A stretch of 64,000 bases of DNA, from positions 10,238,411 through 10,302,410 of the forward strand of contig NC_087073.1 of the NCBI RefSeq assembly GCF_026151205.1, given 5' to 3'. The notes under the pieces are model-generated. The model had not been told where the DNA came from and ran no database searches. It saw nothing but the letters and a program-made list of their open reading frames with translations. Source of the DNA: Bolinopsis microptera. Taxonomy: Eukaryota; Ctenophora; Tentaculata; Lobata; Bolinopsidae. The translations under genes and the position numbers were made by a program. Positions within the stretch are counted from its first letter, which is position 1. Every line of letters starts with the position of its first letter. Below are positions 27,201 to 39,500 of this stretch, one piece after another.

Positions 27201-29929
27201 CTGTCAGCACTTAAAGTTTCGTTTGACAAAAGGACTAGTACCGACACCAGTACAGCCAGTAGTCCCCCTACCACCGCCCAGAAACCCCCCACAGTTCCCA
27301 TCAAAAAGAATCACCGCGGTCACACTCGCAGTATATCAGACGTTTCCATGTTATCCGTAGGTAACATTCATCAGAGACAGCTGTCAGACGATGCTGGTTA
27401 TAGAACCCTCTCCAGACTCAAATCACCTCGCTTCAAAAGGAACAGTCTCATGGGTAAAACAGTTCAGGACAAGAGGGGGATATCTCGCAGTAACACAAAC
27501 AGTTTTAAACGAACTAAAAACACCATGACCCCAAGCAGTTCCACGTATAGTGTCCAGTCTCTGGAGCCGGAGGAGGATCCCGGAGAGTTTTATGTTAGGG
27601 AGTTTGAGAACCCTAACCCGATGAAGTTCACTTTAACACCAGAGTGCGGGGAGGATCTTGATCCTGACGCTGAACTCAAGGTTAAGATCTGGAGTTCGTA
27701 CACGTGCTCTCATTGTCAGAGATGATCTACGATGAGCAGATTTTAGCAGGCTGGGGTCATGAGGAGAGTAACCTGTCCACTACTTGTCCCTACTGTGATA
27801 TGACTTCTGTCGCCCAACTCTCTATAGAGGTGCAGTGTTATTTTCTCTAGTTTTATTTTTAGCAAAAATGTTCAACCAGTTTTTAGTTAAAATATTTCTC
27901 AGTGTTAATATAATTTGTGAATGAGGTCACTCCGATGATCTAATATCTAAACTCAATTATAATCAGGTGACGTATCGGTCTTGTAACAGCGATGCAGAAC
28001 CACTAACTCCGAAAACAATCCACCGGGAGAGCAGTATCAGCAAGACCCAACCAATCGACACTAACAATATTCAGATATCACTTGAAGGGGAGGACGACGC
28101 TATGGACTCTTACGATTCTGGTAAGTTGTGATAAGAATAAGATAAAGCACCAGAAGTACGCTGCTATGTGAAGTCGTATTATCTTTGTAATCGTATCGGA
28201 AGCAAATGAATGTATTTTATCCATAAATTTTCAACTGTTATTGATATTGTAACACATACAAATTATCCGTTTTCTAATCATGGACTAGAAAATGAATTCT
28301 CAGGGAACATATCTTTTGCAATGCCGGAGCCGATTAGAAGAGAGAGGAAGAACCGGAGTGGATCAGTATTAGCGAGCATGAATCCCAGAACAATGAGCAT
28401 GAAGAAGAAGGAGGAGGATAATCACGTGGAGAGAATTGAGGTTCCTTATCTCTGTCCTATCGTACTACGAAAAGAGGTGATTTTTAAATCGTGTTGAATT
28501 TTTTGCTCAAGCACATGCTGATTTTTTGTTAATTTCAAAAGTCAACGAAGATTACATTTCATAAAATTGTAAACCCATGATGATTGATCTATTGATGATT
28601 TTTGTTTGATGCAAGTTATAAGTTATAAGTTTAGGTAATTTTGGATATCACAAAGTTAACGCAAAGATTCAGAAATCAGGAAGATAAATAATTTGAAGAT
28701 TAGATTATGAAAATGAGTTTTCTAGTTTTGAAGCTTCGTACATCTGCCCCCACCAAATGCCTGGCTGGATACTGTGCTGATATCCCCTAATATTTTACTG
28801 TAAAATATATCAGTATTTAACTTACTGATTTACTGGCAGGTTGAGTGCGTTTGTGAGAGTGACGGACCAGGAGAGATGGTTAAAGACGACCTGGCCACCT
28901 CACATACCATCCTCTTCTGGAACATGGTGTGGTGGTTCTGCAGGGAGAACCTCTCCAGCAGTCTCCCTCTCTACATTCCTCAGGCTTTTAGGCATCTCCA
29001 CCCTAAAGGATATGTACGTGGACAATAAGAGTGTATTGAAATAGATAATAATAATAATAATAAGAGTATTAAGGGAGAATATAAACAGATTATTAACACA
29101 CTGGAGAGTATTCTCATGTTTAGTGTTCTATCTTGTTGGCTGGCCGTAGTTCATCTATTTAACTGGTTATTTCCCCTTCCTATGTAAGCTAATATCCTCA
29201 TCACTTCAGCTGTGTCAGAGTGTGGAACTAAGTACTCAATGGTGCAAGACCGCGCACTCGCTCTACAATAACTTTGCGGAGTTATCACACAATAAGGATC
29301 TGCCTCAGTGCACGCAACTGTGGCGTGTAGTTGAGAACTTTATGCAGGATGATGTGAGTTGGGAAACTGAGAGAGGATATTCGTCATTTTGTGTGCAATA
29401 GGAGCACCAGTTGTAAAACTTAAGTTAACTTTTTATCAAATTCATCGTTGATAACTGATATCATTAACAACTTCATTCGCTCTGACAATGAATATCTTAA
29501 TGACATTTCTACTTGTAACAACACGATAACCCCAGCTGCAAAGTGCGGTGAACCTACTCGTAGTCCACCGAACAGAAGCCCACATTAATTTGTACCGTGA
29601 GTTGCTCTACCTGGGATGCAGATATAAAAACAGTTTCTCTAATCTCCAGTTTGACGAGGATTACACTTCGTGTCTCGCTCGAATTCCTCAGGTATGATTA
29701 AAATGTGAAATATTCAGCTCGCTTCCTTTGTAACGTGACTTTTTTTCGCTAATTTTTCGCTAATTTTGATTATATTTTTGTAATGTAACCGGCGCCGCAA
29801 CCTCTGATAAAAGTTTTTCTCTTTGAAAAGGTTCGACTACAACTGCCTTTCGAGTTGGAATTGTCGGATAGACTACATTCGAATTATAGTCCCACGGACG
29901 AGGATAAAATCAAACGATTGGTAGTGTGA
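21260..29929 (+). CDS. DENND4: DENND4 homologue, Rab10-type GEF with DENN domain
   Basis: DENND4 proteins (Crag in flies) are DENN-domain exchange factors, classically for Rab10. I place 19 coding exons with GT-AG borders and consistent phase: 21260-21349, 21541-21734, 21875-22079, 22554-22675, 22821-22980, 24104-24450, 24648-24903, 25034-25222, 25359-25552, 25676-25862, 26124-26316, 26537-26690, 26820-27829, 27967-28120, 28304-28476, 28840-29013, 29210-29353, 29536-29691, 29831-29929. The start is family-typical (VADYFVVAGL). uDENN and core DENN follow (CICILSRWP-type, LLYPFKWMSPYIPLLP), then dDENN, a PPR-like stretch (CYRILISLSGFYDHP), a Ser-rich disordered region, a Cys-pair module (CSHC...TTCPYC) and a conserved tail (VPYLCPIVLRKE, FWNMVWWFC). 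Total is about 1,400 codons. One base appears missing at about 24838-24841 and one at about 27720-27724. Confidence 0.93.
23081..23955. mobile_element. TA-flanked inverted-repeat transposon in DENND4 intron 5
   Basis: The ends are inverted copies of CCTTACTCGGGAATATTATA (left from about 23083, right ending about 23953), immediately flanked by TA on both sides. Subterminal motifs (ACCGGGAAAA, ATGGCGGA, TTATCCCGGT) are also inverted between the ends. The TA duplication suggests a Tc1/mariner-related or similar DNA transposon. At about 875 bp it is probably non-autonomous. It lies wholly inside an intron and adds about 0.9 kb. Confidence 0.75.
23377..23745 (-). CDS. Hypothetical 122-aa ORF inside the intronic transposon
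   Basis: An ORF with an acidic Asn/Asp-rich C-terminus (DINNDNGGDISDNENENTL) and a mixed N-terminal half. The frame is open a few codons further upstream. I see no DDE motif or DNA-binding fold. It could be a transposase remnant or captured host sequence. Its position centred between the inverted ends is the only contextual support. Confidence 0.3.
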   Translation of the reverse strand: MAVATIISLYKSQFGYRNQISGWTVILTFLAHEVSKLCHYFMVHGGLITGAVEDAKPRRSPIPSGGQEIKLRLTFRAVAPLADKMKVLLRQQYNFEFDSQQQGDINNDNGGDISDNENENTL

Positions 29930-31485
29930 CCTTTACATTAATGTCAGCTGCGTACAATTAACTTTCCCCCTTTTTTGGTGGAAAGTTTTTAGTACATTTT
30001 TGGTCTTGTTGTGATCTTCATCAAATTTTATACTCTTGAATGTGTATGTGTCAATAACTTATCAATCTTTTTGCTGTACACTCTCAGGTTTAAGCTTTCA
30101 CTTAGTAGTCAGTATTGTAGCCACTTATAAAAGTTAGTGAAACTAAGCATCATAAATTTGTAGCCACGTGAAACATTTCAACTTTATAGTATACTAATAT
30201 TCTCCCCAATTCTACATAGAATGCCTGTAGCTTTCTGATTTCCATTGACCGTTACACTCTGCTAACAACGGATGACGGATTGCATGTTTACTAAATCATA
30301 GAACTCGATAACTCTATATTATAGATTCTATGATGATGGTAGACTATTATTGGTAACTACTATTAATAAAACATTAACTTAAAACCAGTAGCGGGTTTGA
30401 CAGTTAGCGCAACAGCATGGGTGATATTATGTATTGTCAGTCATCCAGAACGGATACGCTAACCCGCTCATCATTTCAGATATCCTCCAATCGACTTCAT
30501 CCAGACGATGTCCCGATGAAGCAAGCAGATATTCACTGTCGTCAAATGTTCTCCTGGTTGGGTTTATCTATCTGAGCAACACTTCCCACGCCTCAAACTC
30601 TCACGCGTTACACTTAACGCGTGAGGTGATGCGTTATAAAATATAAACATTTTGACGTTGAGGGAAAATGTGACGTCTCGGTAAAGGGTCCTGGTTTTCT
30701 TGTTTATTGTTTTTACACATTTTTAATTTTGGACACGGGACGAAGCTGTAAATGTATCAATATATTATCAGATCAAAGTTAAAGTACCCAAATTTACATG
30801 GACAATTTTAACTGTATAATAATTTTTATCATCGAACATGTTAATTTAATGTACAGTACGGTTCAATCTCAATAAGTTTCTTAGTAACAAAAGCACTGTA
30901 ATCAATTTAAAGTATTACATACCATACTATCTAGGATCTTAGACTATTCTCGAAACTTGTTGTCAGATGAAAAATGGCGCCTAAATTTAACTCATCTGAT
31001 ATTATGAACTCAATAATAAAGCTAATGCCATGGTTGAAACCTTTCTTTTCTTACGAGATTGAACCCAAACAAAATCTATGTCTTGTCAGCGCAACTGTTT
31101 GTCAATTAACTTATAGACGTGTAATGTTTTCAAATGATGTTTTAAAACTCTTTATCTTATCGCAGACTCGATAAGTTTTCATTATAATTCTGGTTCTAAA
31201 CTTTAACGACCAATGTTTTGGTAATTGTGTCTAGCTGCTAATCTTGATGAAAGTTCAACGTAAAACGATTAAAAAAGTAATTTCATCTTCAGAACTAGGC
31301 ACAGTTAACATATAAATATTCGATTGGAATGAGGGGGCAGTTATAAGTTGGGAAACAGAGTTTATTAAAGAGTGTGTCCTGTCAAGCTGTTTGATTAATT
31401 TATTTGTTTTTATCTTTGTAAATAGAGTCTAATTATTAAATTGATTTTAAAATTCCTTGTTTTCGTTCTCCAAAACCAACTTATA
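29930..31485. other. DENND4 3' UTR and intergenic DNA
   Basis: AT-rich and without exon-like ORFs. Genes of convergent orientation (DENND4 plus, MFS minus) end on either side of this general area. Confidence 0.5.
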
Positions 31486-32107
31486 TACTGGGGACTTCAG
31501 GCTTTTCTGTTCATAAATATACGGCGGAATGACAGACTGATCCCAGCCCAGTAAGGTCACGACGTGATACAAGTACATATAATACTACTATACCGTGGCC
31601 AAACCTAATCTCCCAATTTCCCGATTACCGATTCGAAATAGTTTATTTTTTCCCGATCCATGACTCAAGTGCCGAAGGCACAAAAGAGTCAAGGACAAGG
31701 GTTAGCGATCGAGTTTTTTTTTGGGATATGGTAGCTTTGCGACCGTACCTGCGTGCGAGCGTGCGTGTCTGCGTACGTTTCGCCCACGTGTCTGCCTGCG
31801 CAAAGTTATTTTGCGCGAAAATCTGAATTAAACAATTGTTGGCGCGCGGTGCTGAAATGTTCAAGTACATTGTTAATTTCATCATGTACGCATCCCGCTA
31901 GGGACTAATTGATAGCATATTATTATTATTTTGAGTTAGTATTACAATTTTGCACAGATCCGTGTCAGGTTGCATAAACAATAAACATATGGTTACATAG
32001 AAATATACACGATTTTCAAATTAAATATGGAATTATATCAACTGGGCGGCGCTCGGCCTGTCACTCCGCCATATCTGCATGCTTATAAACAGTAAAGACT
32101 GGGGTCC
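31486..32107. mobile_element. Small inverted-repeat element (MITE-like)
   Basis: The left end (CTGGGGACTTCAGG, then GTTCATAAA, then CGGCGGAATGACAG) recurs as an inverted, diverged copy at the right end (CTGTCACTCCGCC, TTATAAAC, CTGGGGTCCACAG). A third, solitary copy of the same end lies at 44585-44690, so this is a dispersed family. The middle is CpG-rich and non-coding. I could not identify a target duplication. Confidence 0.6.
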
Positions 32108-32604
32108 ACAGGTGGTATGGAATATGATCAAATACTCCATCACGGATCGGGAAATTGAGCGGCCATCCACAAAAGAAAAGCGGCCGCATTTCTTGTTAAA
32201 AATAGACCTGATCATTAGAATGAATCCCAAAATCTAAGTAAGCTAAGATGTAAAACATCCAACCTCTTTTTAGTTTGTAACATTAAAACAATATATACTT
32301 AGATTTTGAGCACATTTTTGAATAGATCTGAGCAATTATAAAATGAATTCAAACATTTTACTAATACCAAACCTCCACTTCATATTAAACAAAAATAAGA
32401 AACAATTGAAATTTATGCTTGAGTATTCATGAGTTTGGGTTTTATGTGTTTTTGCACATACAATAACAATTATGCTGTGCTTGGCATCGTGCAATATGTA
32501 CAAAGTCCTTTGCTTGTAGTTGTGTATCTGTACTTTACCTGGCACCCCAGTCCCTGTGCGCGGCGCTCTTTTCAAGCTTCCTGAGCAAGCTCCTGAACGA
32601 TACG

Positions 32605-33293
32605 TTAGAGAAGCGAACAATAAACTAGCACGCTAGGTAAATCTGTACTGTGTTTTGATCTGAGATCTAAATGTGATTTCAAGTGTGACCCCCATTTTCC
32701 TGAAAAATTACACTTTGGACACTGGAAAGGGCGCTCTCCCGTGTGTTTCCTCATGTGAACTTTTAAATACTTACTACATCTCGCTGAGTAATTGCATTTG
32801 TCACATGTTTGTAAGGTTGTTCTGCGGAGTGGGTTCTGAGGTGACACTTCAAGTTTCCCGACCAATTTGCTGAATAGTCGCACTTATCGCATTTATATGG
32901 ACGTTCTCCGGTATGCTTCCTCATGTGGATGGTCAAGATATTTCTTCCTATTGGCATTGCCGCATAATCGCACTCTGTGCAGCGGTAAGGACATAATCTG
33001 TAATCCTTTATTGTGGGTAGTTAACTTTAATGCATGAGTAAGGTATATTTCCAATTCCTAATTGCGGCTGCGAAATCGCATTGGTCGCATTTGTAGGAAC
33101 GTTCTCCGGTGTGGATTTTTACGTGTTTCGCCACATTGTGTTTTGAATTTGACACCGAAGAATAATCACAATAATCGCATTTATAAACTGGTTTACCATC
33201 GTGACAAGGCTTGGCGTATGTGTGAGTTAACTCGTGTTTAGTTAAGTTGTTGTTGAATTTTGTAGCGATAAGAGATGAGATAAGAGAGGTCAA
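32605..33293 (-). pseudogene. Decayed C2H2 zinc-finger gene
   Basis: On the minus strand the frame encodes at least five C2H2 finger units ([44 protein letters not shown]) joined by canonical HTGERP linkers. Between the second and third fingers the same frame has two stops (near 33010-33025). Around 32805 the frame shifts, so finger five continues in another frame. Several fingers lack a normal His pair or are shortened. These breaks within a uniform array indicate a pseudogene. Protein-coding finger genes of this type bind DNA in the nucleus; the intact parent is not in the window. Confidence 0.8.
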
Positions 33294-33596
33294 TAATCAA
33301 TGCGTAATAAAACTACACACATCTTACAATGACATTAATATTGTTGTAACTTTTGTCTTCATTTTCATTGTCCTGCATTTATTTTAGAGTGGGGTTACAA
33401 TTAAAACGAATAAATTTGAAATCTCTAAAACCATATCTAATCATGCTAAATGATAATTTACCCAAATTAAAATCCATTGAAATATAATGTGTTACATACT
33501 GTATTATATCTTTTAATATTAATTATCGGATATAATAGATATAAATTCTTTAAAAAAGTTGTCTATGAAACGTCCACCCCGACAAGTTCTCCGAAA

Positions 33597-36500
33597 TTAT
33601 TTAACCAGGTTACAAAGAAATAGTCCCAACGGTAAAAACACACCAAGTCCTGAAATCGCAGCCATAGTTGGGATTTCACTTCCTTCCTTCAACACCAATG
33701 CTGATACGACAGTCCCCAAAGCAGCAGCAAGGCTTAAAACGATGTTGAACATCTTGGCAGACTGTTCTCCCAGGCTTCTGTTATCCAAACTCCACTTTTC
33801 GTAAAGAGAAAACTTGCTGGGGGTGTAAAGGGTAATATGAAACGTCTCGCCTATACCCATAAAAACGATTCCTATCACCAATTGGTAGGTGAAGTCAAAG
33901 AATTTGAAATCAGATGTTGTGGCTCCGAATGCCACTACTGTACCAATGTAATAGCACAAGTTTCCAACTGCCAGTGCGGGGATGACATAAAACTTCTTGA
34001 TTCTACCTACTATGAAGCTCAATGTTAAAGCTGAAATGAATGCGACAATGCTGAAGATGCGCAGAAGTTTTACTGCTGAATTAAGGGAAAATGAGGAGGA
34101 ATACAAGATCCTTACAGGTAGCACATACATCATGAGATCACATACTGTATGGTTCAAGAACAGGGCTACATCAGGAAAATAGAATGCAATTTTTCGTGAC
34201 CATAGATTGAGGGCCGGGCCGACTCTGTGGGACTCCTTATTTTTGGAATCAACTTTTTGTCTGCAACTTTCTGTCATCTCTATGATTTTTAGGAATGGCA
34301 GCAATAAAAGAGGGAGGATGTTGAAGGAAGCCATGCCAAAACCAACTAATACCCACCCACCAGCTACAAATAGCTCAGTGCACAATACTGCTGATAGAAA
34401 TCCCCCAAATGACATGAAGCTACCTATCAAGATCATCATCTTCTTATCTTCCTTAAGATATAAATCTATAACCTCTCCCTGAAATGTAATATTTATTACT
34501 GCTTAACTGCAATATAAAAATAAACAAATTTAAATTTGTAATTTTTGGAAGCTTTGAACCATATGCTATGCATTTGGCACAGTTAAGGATAAAAGGTAAA
34601 AAGACAAATGACCGCAGATACATAGTAGAATAGTTCCTCACCTGAACGAACACATGCATTATGCCCATTGCACACCCCTGAATACCCCTCAGTAATGCTA
34701 TTGTTACGAAAATAACAGGGGCACCAGAGTTAATATCAATGAATACTCGGATCAAAGCCATCATAGAGGTGGAGATCAGGTTCAAAAGGTTCACACACAA
34801 ATATCTTTTGGAAAGGGACGCGTTTCTGATGGATTTTGGTAGAAAGTTGTAGATGTATGGGCCAGCAGGACAAGTTATTAGAGCAGTAGAAATGGAAACA
34901 GTGCCTGAAAATACAGTGATTTTTGGGAGTGGTTGTCTCTCGGGTTCAACGAGCGTGCTAAATCACTCTACAGTCGATCTTCGAAATTTTTCTAAAAGGC
35001 CCCCCCGACAGTTGAGACCAACATCATTCGATGTATTTTCGGACGCTGATTCCGAATCACCCCCCATGATTGTAGCGCGATGCACTACTGGGTCGCGCCG
35101 CGCATCAAATAATTCGTCTATGCAGATCGGCGAGATGCGAAGGATTGACATCGTGAATCAACCCCCATGACATAGGGTTAAAATGCTCCCCTAGCGAGAT
35201 ATTGGCGAAAAACTGTTTTGATCACGTGATATGACCATATACGGAAGTTAGTCTAATTTCTCGTTAGGGTTAGGGTTTCAGCATATGCTTTTGTTAAAGA
35301 TTGGGTTAGGGTTAGGGTTGGGATCAGATTAGAGGGCTATGATTTCGAATAGTCATTCAGGGCCACCAAGAGAACGTGTTTAAAAAGTCACGTGACAGTC
35401 GAGTGTAGAGTGATTAATCATCATCCCGGGTTCAACAAATTGCTCTACTAAACAAATAGGTGATTTTTATTTTTATTGATTGTTGGATAGGATGGCAGGA
35501 ATACCAGATGCCAAAGACCCAGTGTACCCCTTTGTGTGCACAGTACCTACTTACGAAGAGTTTGAAAAGAAGATCAAAACACGACGCAATGGATCTTCAC
35601 CAGGGCCCAACGGAGTGCCATACATAGTTTACAAAAGGTGTGCCAGGCTGAGAGAACTATTGTATGCGTGTATTAGTAAACTCTGGTTATCAAACAGTGT
35701 CCCCTTGCAGTGGAGAATTGGAGAAAGCATCCTACTTCCCAAGACCACGGACCTTAGTGACCCTGGCAAGTTTAGGAACATCACTATGACTAACACCAGT
35801 GGGAAAGTGGCAATGGGTATGCTAGCTGATAAAATGCTCGACTACATGACCACCAATAAGTACATCGATACCTCTGTGCAAAAAGGCTTCCTGCGCAAGA
35901 TGCCAGGATGCATAGAACACACACAAGCGCTCATGGAGGAACTGCGGGATGCAAAGAGTAAGAGAAGACAGGTGTATGCAGTATGGGTGGATCTTATGAA
36001 TGCTTATGGGAGAGTACCCCATGAGCTGATAGTGTTTGCGCTTCGGCACTACAAGTTCCCGGAAGAAGTGGTCCAATATATTGTCAAGTACTACGACGAA
36101 CTGGTAGTACGGGTGAAGACGAAGAAGTGGAAGAGTGAGTGGTTCTACTACCTAATCGGGTTGTTTCAAGGGGACCCGCTTTCTGTCGTGCTATTCTTAA
36201 TAGCATTCAACCTACTCTTGGATTTACTTCAGGTCGACAGAACAATGGGATACAAGCCGTCGTTCAGCTCTGAGCCAACTACAAACAGAGCTTTTGCAGA
36301 TGATCTCACCCTGCTGTCTGACAGACTCGACAAAATGAAGAGGCTGGTCGGGCAAATGGAGGAATTCTTAGCATGGACAAGGACGATGAGAGCTAAACCC
36401 AGCAAGTGTATTGCTCTCGGAATGAAGGTAGTGGACAATACCTACAGATCGTTTGACCCTGAGATCATCATTGCAAACGAGAAAGTAGCGTACCTTGGTG

Positions 36501-39500
36501 ACACACCGATAAAGTTCCTTGGTCACTGGATTTACGTCAACCTGGGCCAAGATGAGACGAGAGAGCTAATCACCACTCAACTTTCAGGCCAGCTGGAAAA
36601 AGTAGACATGGCGGAGCTCTCTGGACCAAGCAAGTGCTGGATCTACAACCACATGCTAACTAGCAAAGTACAGTGGAATATTGGGGGGGGGGGGGGGGGG
36701 GGGGGGGGGCCAATGGCATAAATGGAGAAAATGGAGAATTACTCATGGGTTTTTCCATTTTCTCCATAGAAATAGTCTCCATTTTATGCCATTTTATGCC
36801 ATTTTATGCCATTTTATGCCATTTTATGCCATGGAAAACCTGAAAAATTTAGAATTTCGAGAAAAATTATTAAAAAAAAAGATATTTTCGGCCAATAATG
36901 AACAGAGTATCATGAAACATGGAGAAAAGTGGTTTTCAGAAAAACTTTGAAAGATGTTGACTTAAAAAATGTTCGGTCCGAGTCATTTACGAAACGTACC
37001 TCCCGTATCGAGAGCTCCCGATTCCGAGCTCGTGTTGCAAAGGGGAGGCCTATCTTCCGAGATCGCATTTCCTCGAGTCCAAAATTGTGTATCGAGGGGA
37101 AGGTGTGGACTTCGAAAAACCGAAAAAATATTTTCGGCAAATAATGAACAGAGTAGCATGAAACGTGGAGAAAAGTGGTTTTCAGAAAAACTTTGAAAAA
37201 TTTTGACCGAAAAAATATTTTCGGCTTATAATGAACAAGGTAGCATGAAACGTGGAGAAAAGTGTTTTTCAGAAAAACTTTGAAAAATGTTGACTTAAAA
37301 AATTACCCCTCGCTCGGTACACAATTTTGGACTCGAGGCTTCCCCCTGGTAATGCGATCTCGGAAGGCAGGCCTCCCCTTTGCAACACGAGCTCGGAATC
37401 AGGAGCTCTCGATACGAGAGGTACGTATCGAGAATGACTCGGGCCGAAAATTTTCCAAGTCAAAATTTTTCAAAGTTTTTCTAAAAACCACTTTTCTCCA
37501 CGTTTCATGCTACCCTCTTCATTATGAGCCGAAAATATTTTTTGGTTTTTCGGTTTATCGAAGTCTGCACCTACCCCTCGATACACAAATTTGGACTCGA
37601 GGCTTCCCCCTGGTAATGCGATCTCGGAAGGCAGGGCTCCCCTTTGCAGTGCGAGCTTGTTTCGACTGTCGAGGATGTAGGTCTCACTTCTCAGTGCCTA
37701 TTACTCTCCCCTATTACTCACTCCTGCTGTAGCCTGTAGAAATAACTTTACACTAGGCTTGAGTGATTATGAGTTTGCCTGAAGTGTGCCTCTACTAACC
37801 TAGTATAAGCATCTAGTAGCCTACTATGAGCTTTCATAAGCTTGTTACGCCCCTAGTAAGCGTAAATAAACATGTTAGGATGTCCAATTTAGGTGTTAAA
37901 TGGTATTAAAGATGAAATTTCGAAGACAAAATTCATGGCATAAAATGGAGAAAATGGAGAATTACTCATGGGTTTTTCCATTTTCTCAATAGAAAAAGTC
38001 TCCATTTTATGCCATTTTATGCCATTTTATGCCATTGGCCCCCCCCCCGGAATATTATGATATACAACCTCCCAGTATCATTCATCCAGACACTAGAGGC
38101 TCTTTGTACCAGATACTTGAAGAAATGGCTTGGAGTTACTACTTCCATATCGAATAGTGTGCTGTACAGATCAAAAGACCACTTTGGACTATCGTTAAAG
38201 CAGATCTCCAACCTGTACAAATGTCTACAGGTGTCCAAGGCCTATATGCTGAAGACATCGGTTGACCCCAAAGTGAGGGAGGTTTTCGAGTACAGAGAAA
38301 ACACCAACAGAGACAAGAAGAGATGGGACTACACCAAGGAGCTGACTAATAGGGAGAGAGACCTCTACTTCAAAGAACTGATTGGCTACGTGCAGACCAG
38401 GGAAGGAGCCGGTATTGGATTCGGTGATCAGAGGAGGAAGAAGAACAAAAAGGAGCAACTGGTGGAGATAATTAAGTCTCTGAAAGAAGAGGAGCTCCTT
38501 CAAACTCTCTACGATAAGAGAGTCCAAGGAAAGTTTCTAACCTGGGAGAACACCATGCAGCTAGACACTGGCTGGCAAAGCCTGCTGTATACCTTGAGCC
38601 CTGAGCTGACAAAGTTCCACCTAAATGCCATCCACGACGTTGCAAGTACACCTAGCAACCTCCAGCTTTGGAACTACAGCTCCACGAACAACTGTCCCCT
38701 CTGTGGGCGTCAGCAGTGCAACCTAAAGCACATTCTAACGTGTTGCCCAGTGTCGCTTAAACAAGGAAGATATAATTGGAGACATGATCAGGTGCTCAGG
38801 GTTATCGTGCAACCAATTGCAGAGAAGCTGAGGGAGACAAACAGTGCTACCCCAAAGACAGAAGTGAAGAGAGAGTGGAGGAAGTTCGTATCCGGAAAAG
38901 GAACCTACAGGAAACCCGAAGTACGGCTTACAGAAGAACCTCATCTTCTAGAGGAAGGTAACGACTGGAAACTAGTGTTTGATGAGGACGAAAGGACAAG
39001 ACAATTCCCCCAACATATTGTCAACACAGCTCTCAGACCTGATGTGGTAATATACTCTAACACACTCAGGAAAGTCATCCTGATAGAGCTGACCTGTGGA
39101 AACGAGGAGAACTTTGAGGACCAGAGATCCCGGAAAGAGAAGAGATACGAAGAGCTAATGGTGGAGATCGAGACCGCAGGCTGGGAAGGATATCTCTTTA
39201 CAGTAGAAGTTGGATGTCGTGGATTCTACCACCACACATTACCCCGAATTTTCAACTTCCTTAACATCACCCGGGCAAAGAAGAAGAGGGCACTTAACAC
39301 AACAGCGGTGGTGTCCCTGAAAGGTTCCTACACTATCTGGCTTAGTCGCTACAACAAGACCTGGAGTGACAACTGGCAGCTGGCCGAAAGACCCTGCCCA
39401 GTTTAATCCTGATGAACAGCTGAACGTTGGGCCCTTAAAACGTCGTTGAAAGCTACATCTGGGGTCGTAAGTCCCAGACATCAGAAGAAGTCAGAGAGTG

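Noticed and set aside
35260-35330. Chromosome-end telomere
   Set aside because: Only a few TTAGGG units, inside a MITE with target duplications; the same tracts occur in the other copies.
36681-37732. Coding ORFs within the foldback insert
   Set aside because: They fall in inverted repeats and have no domain or codon pattern.
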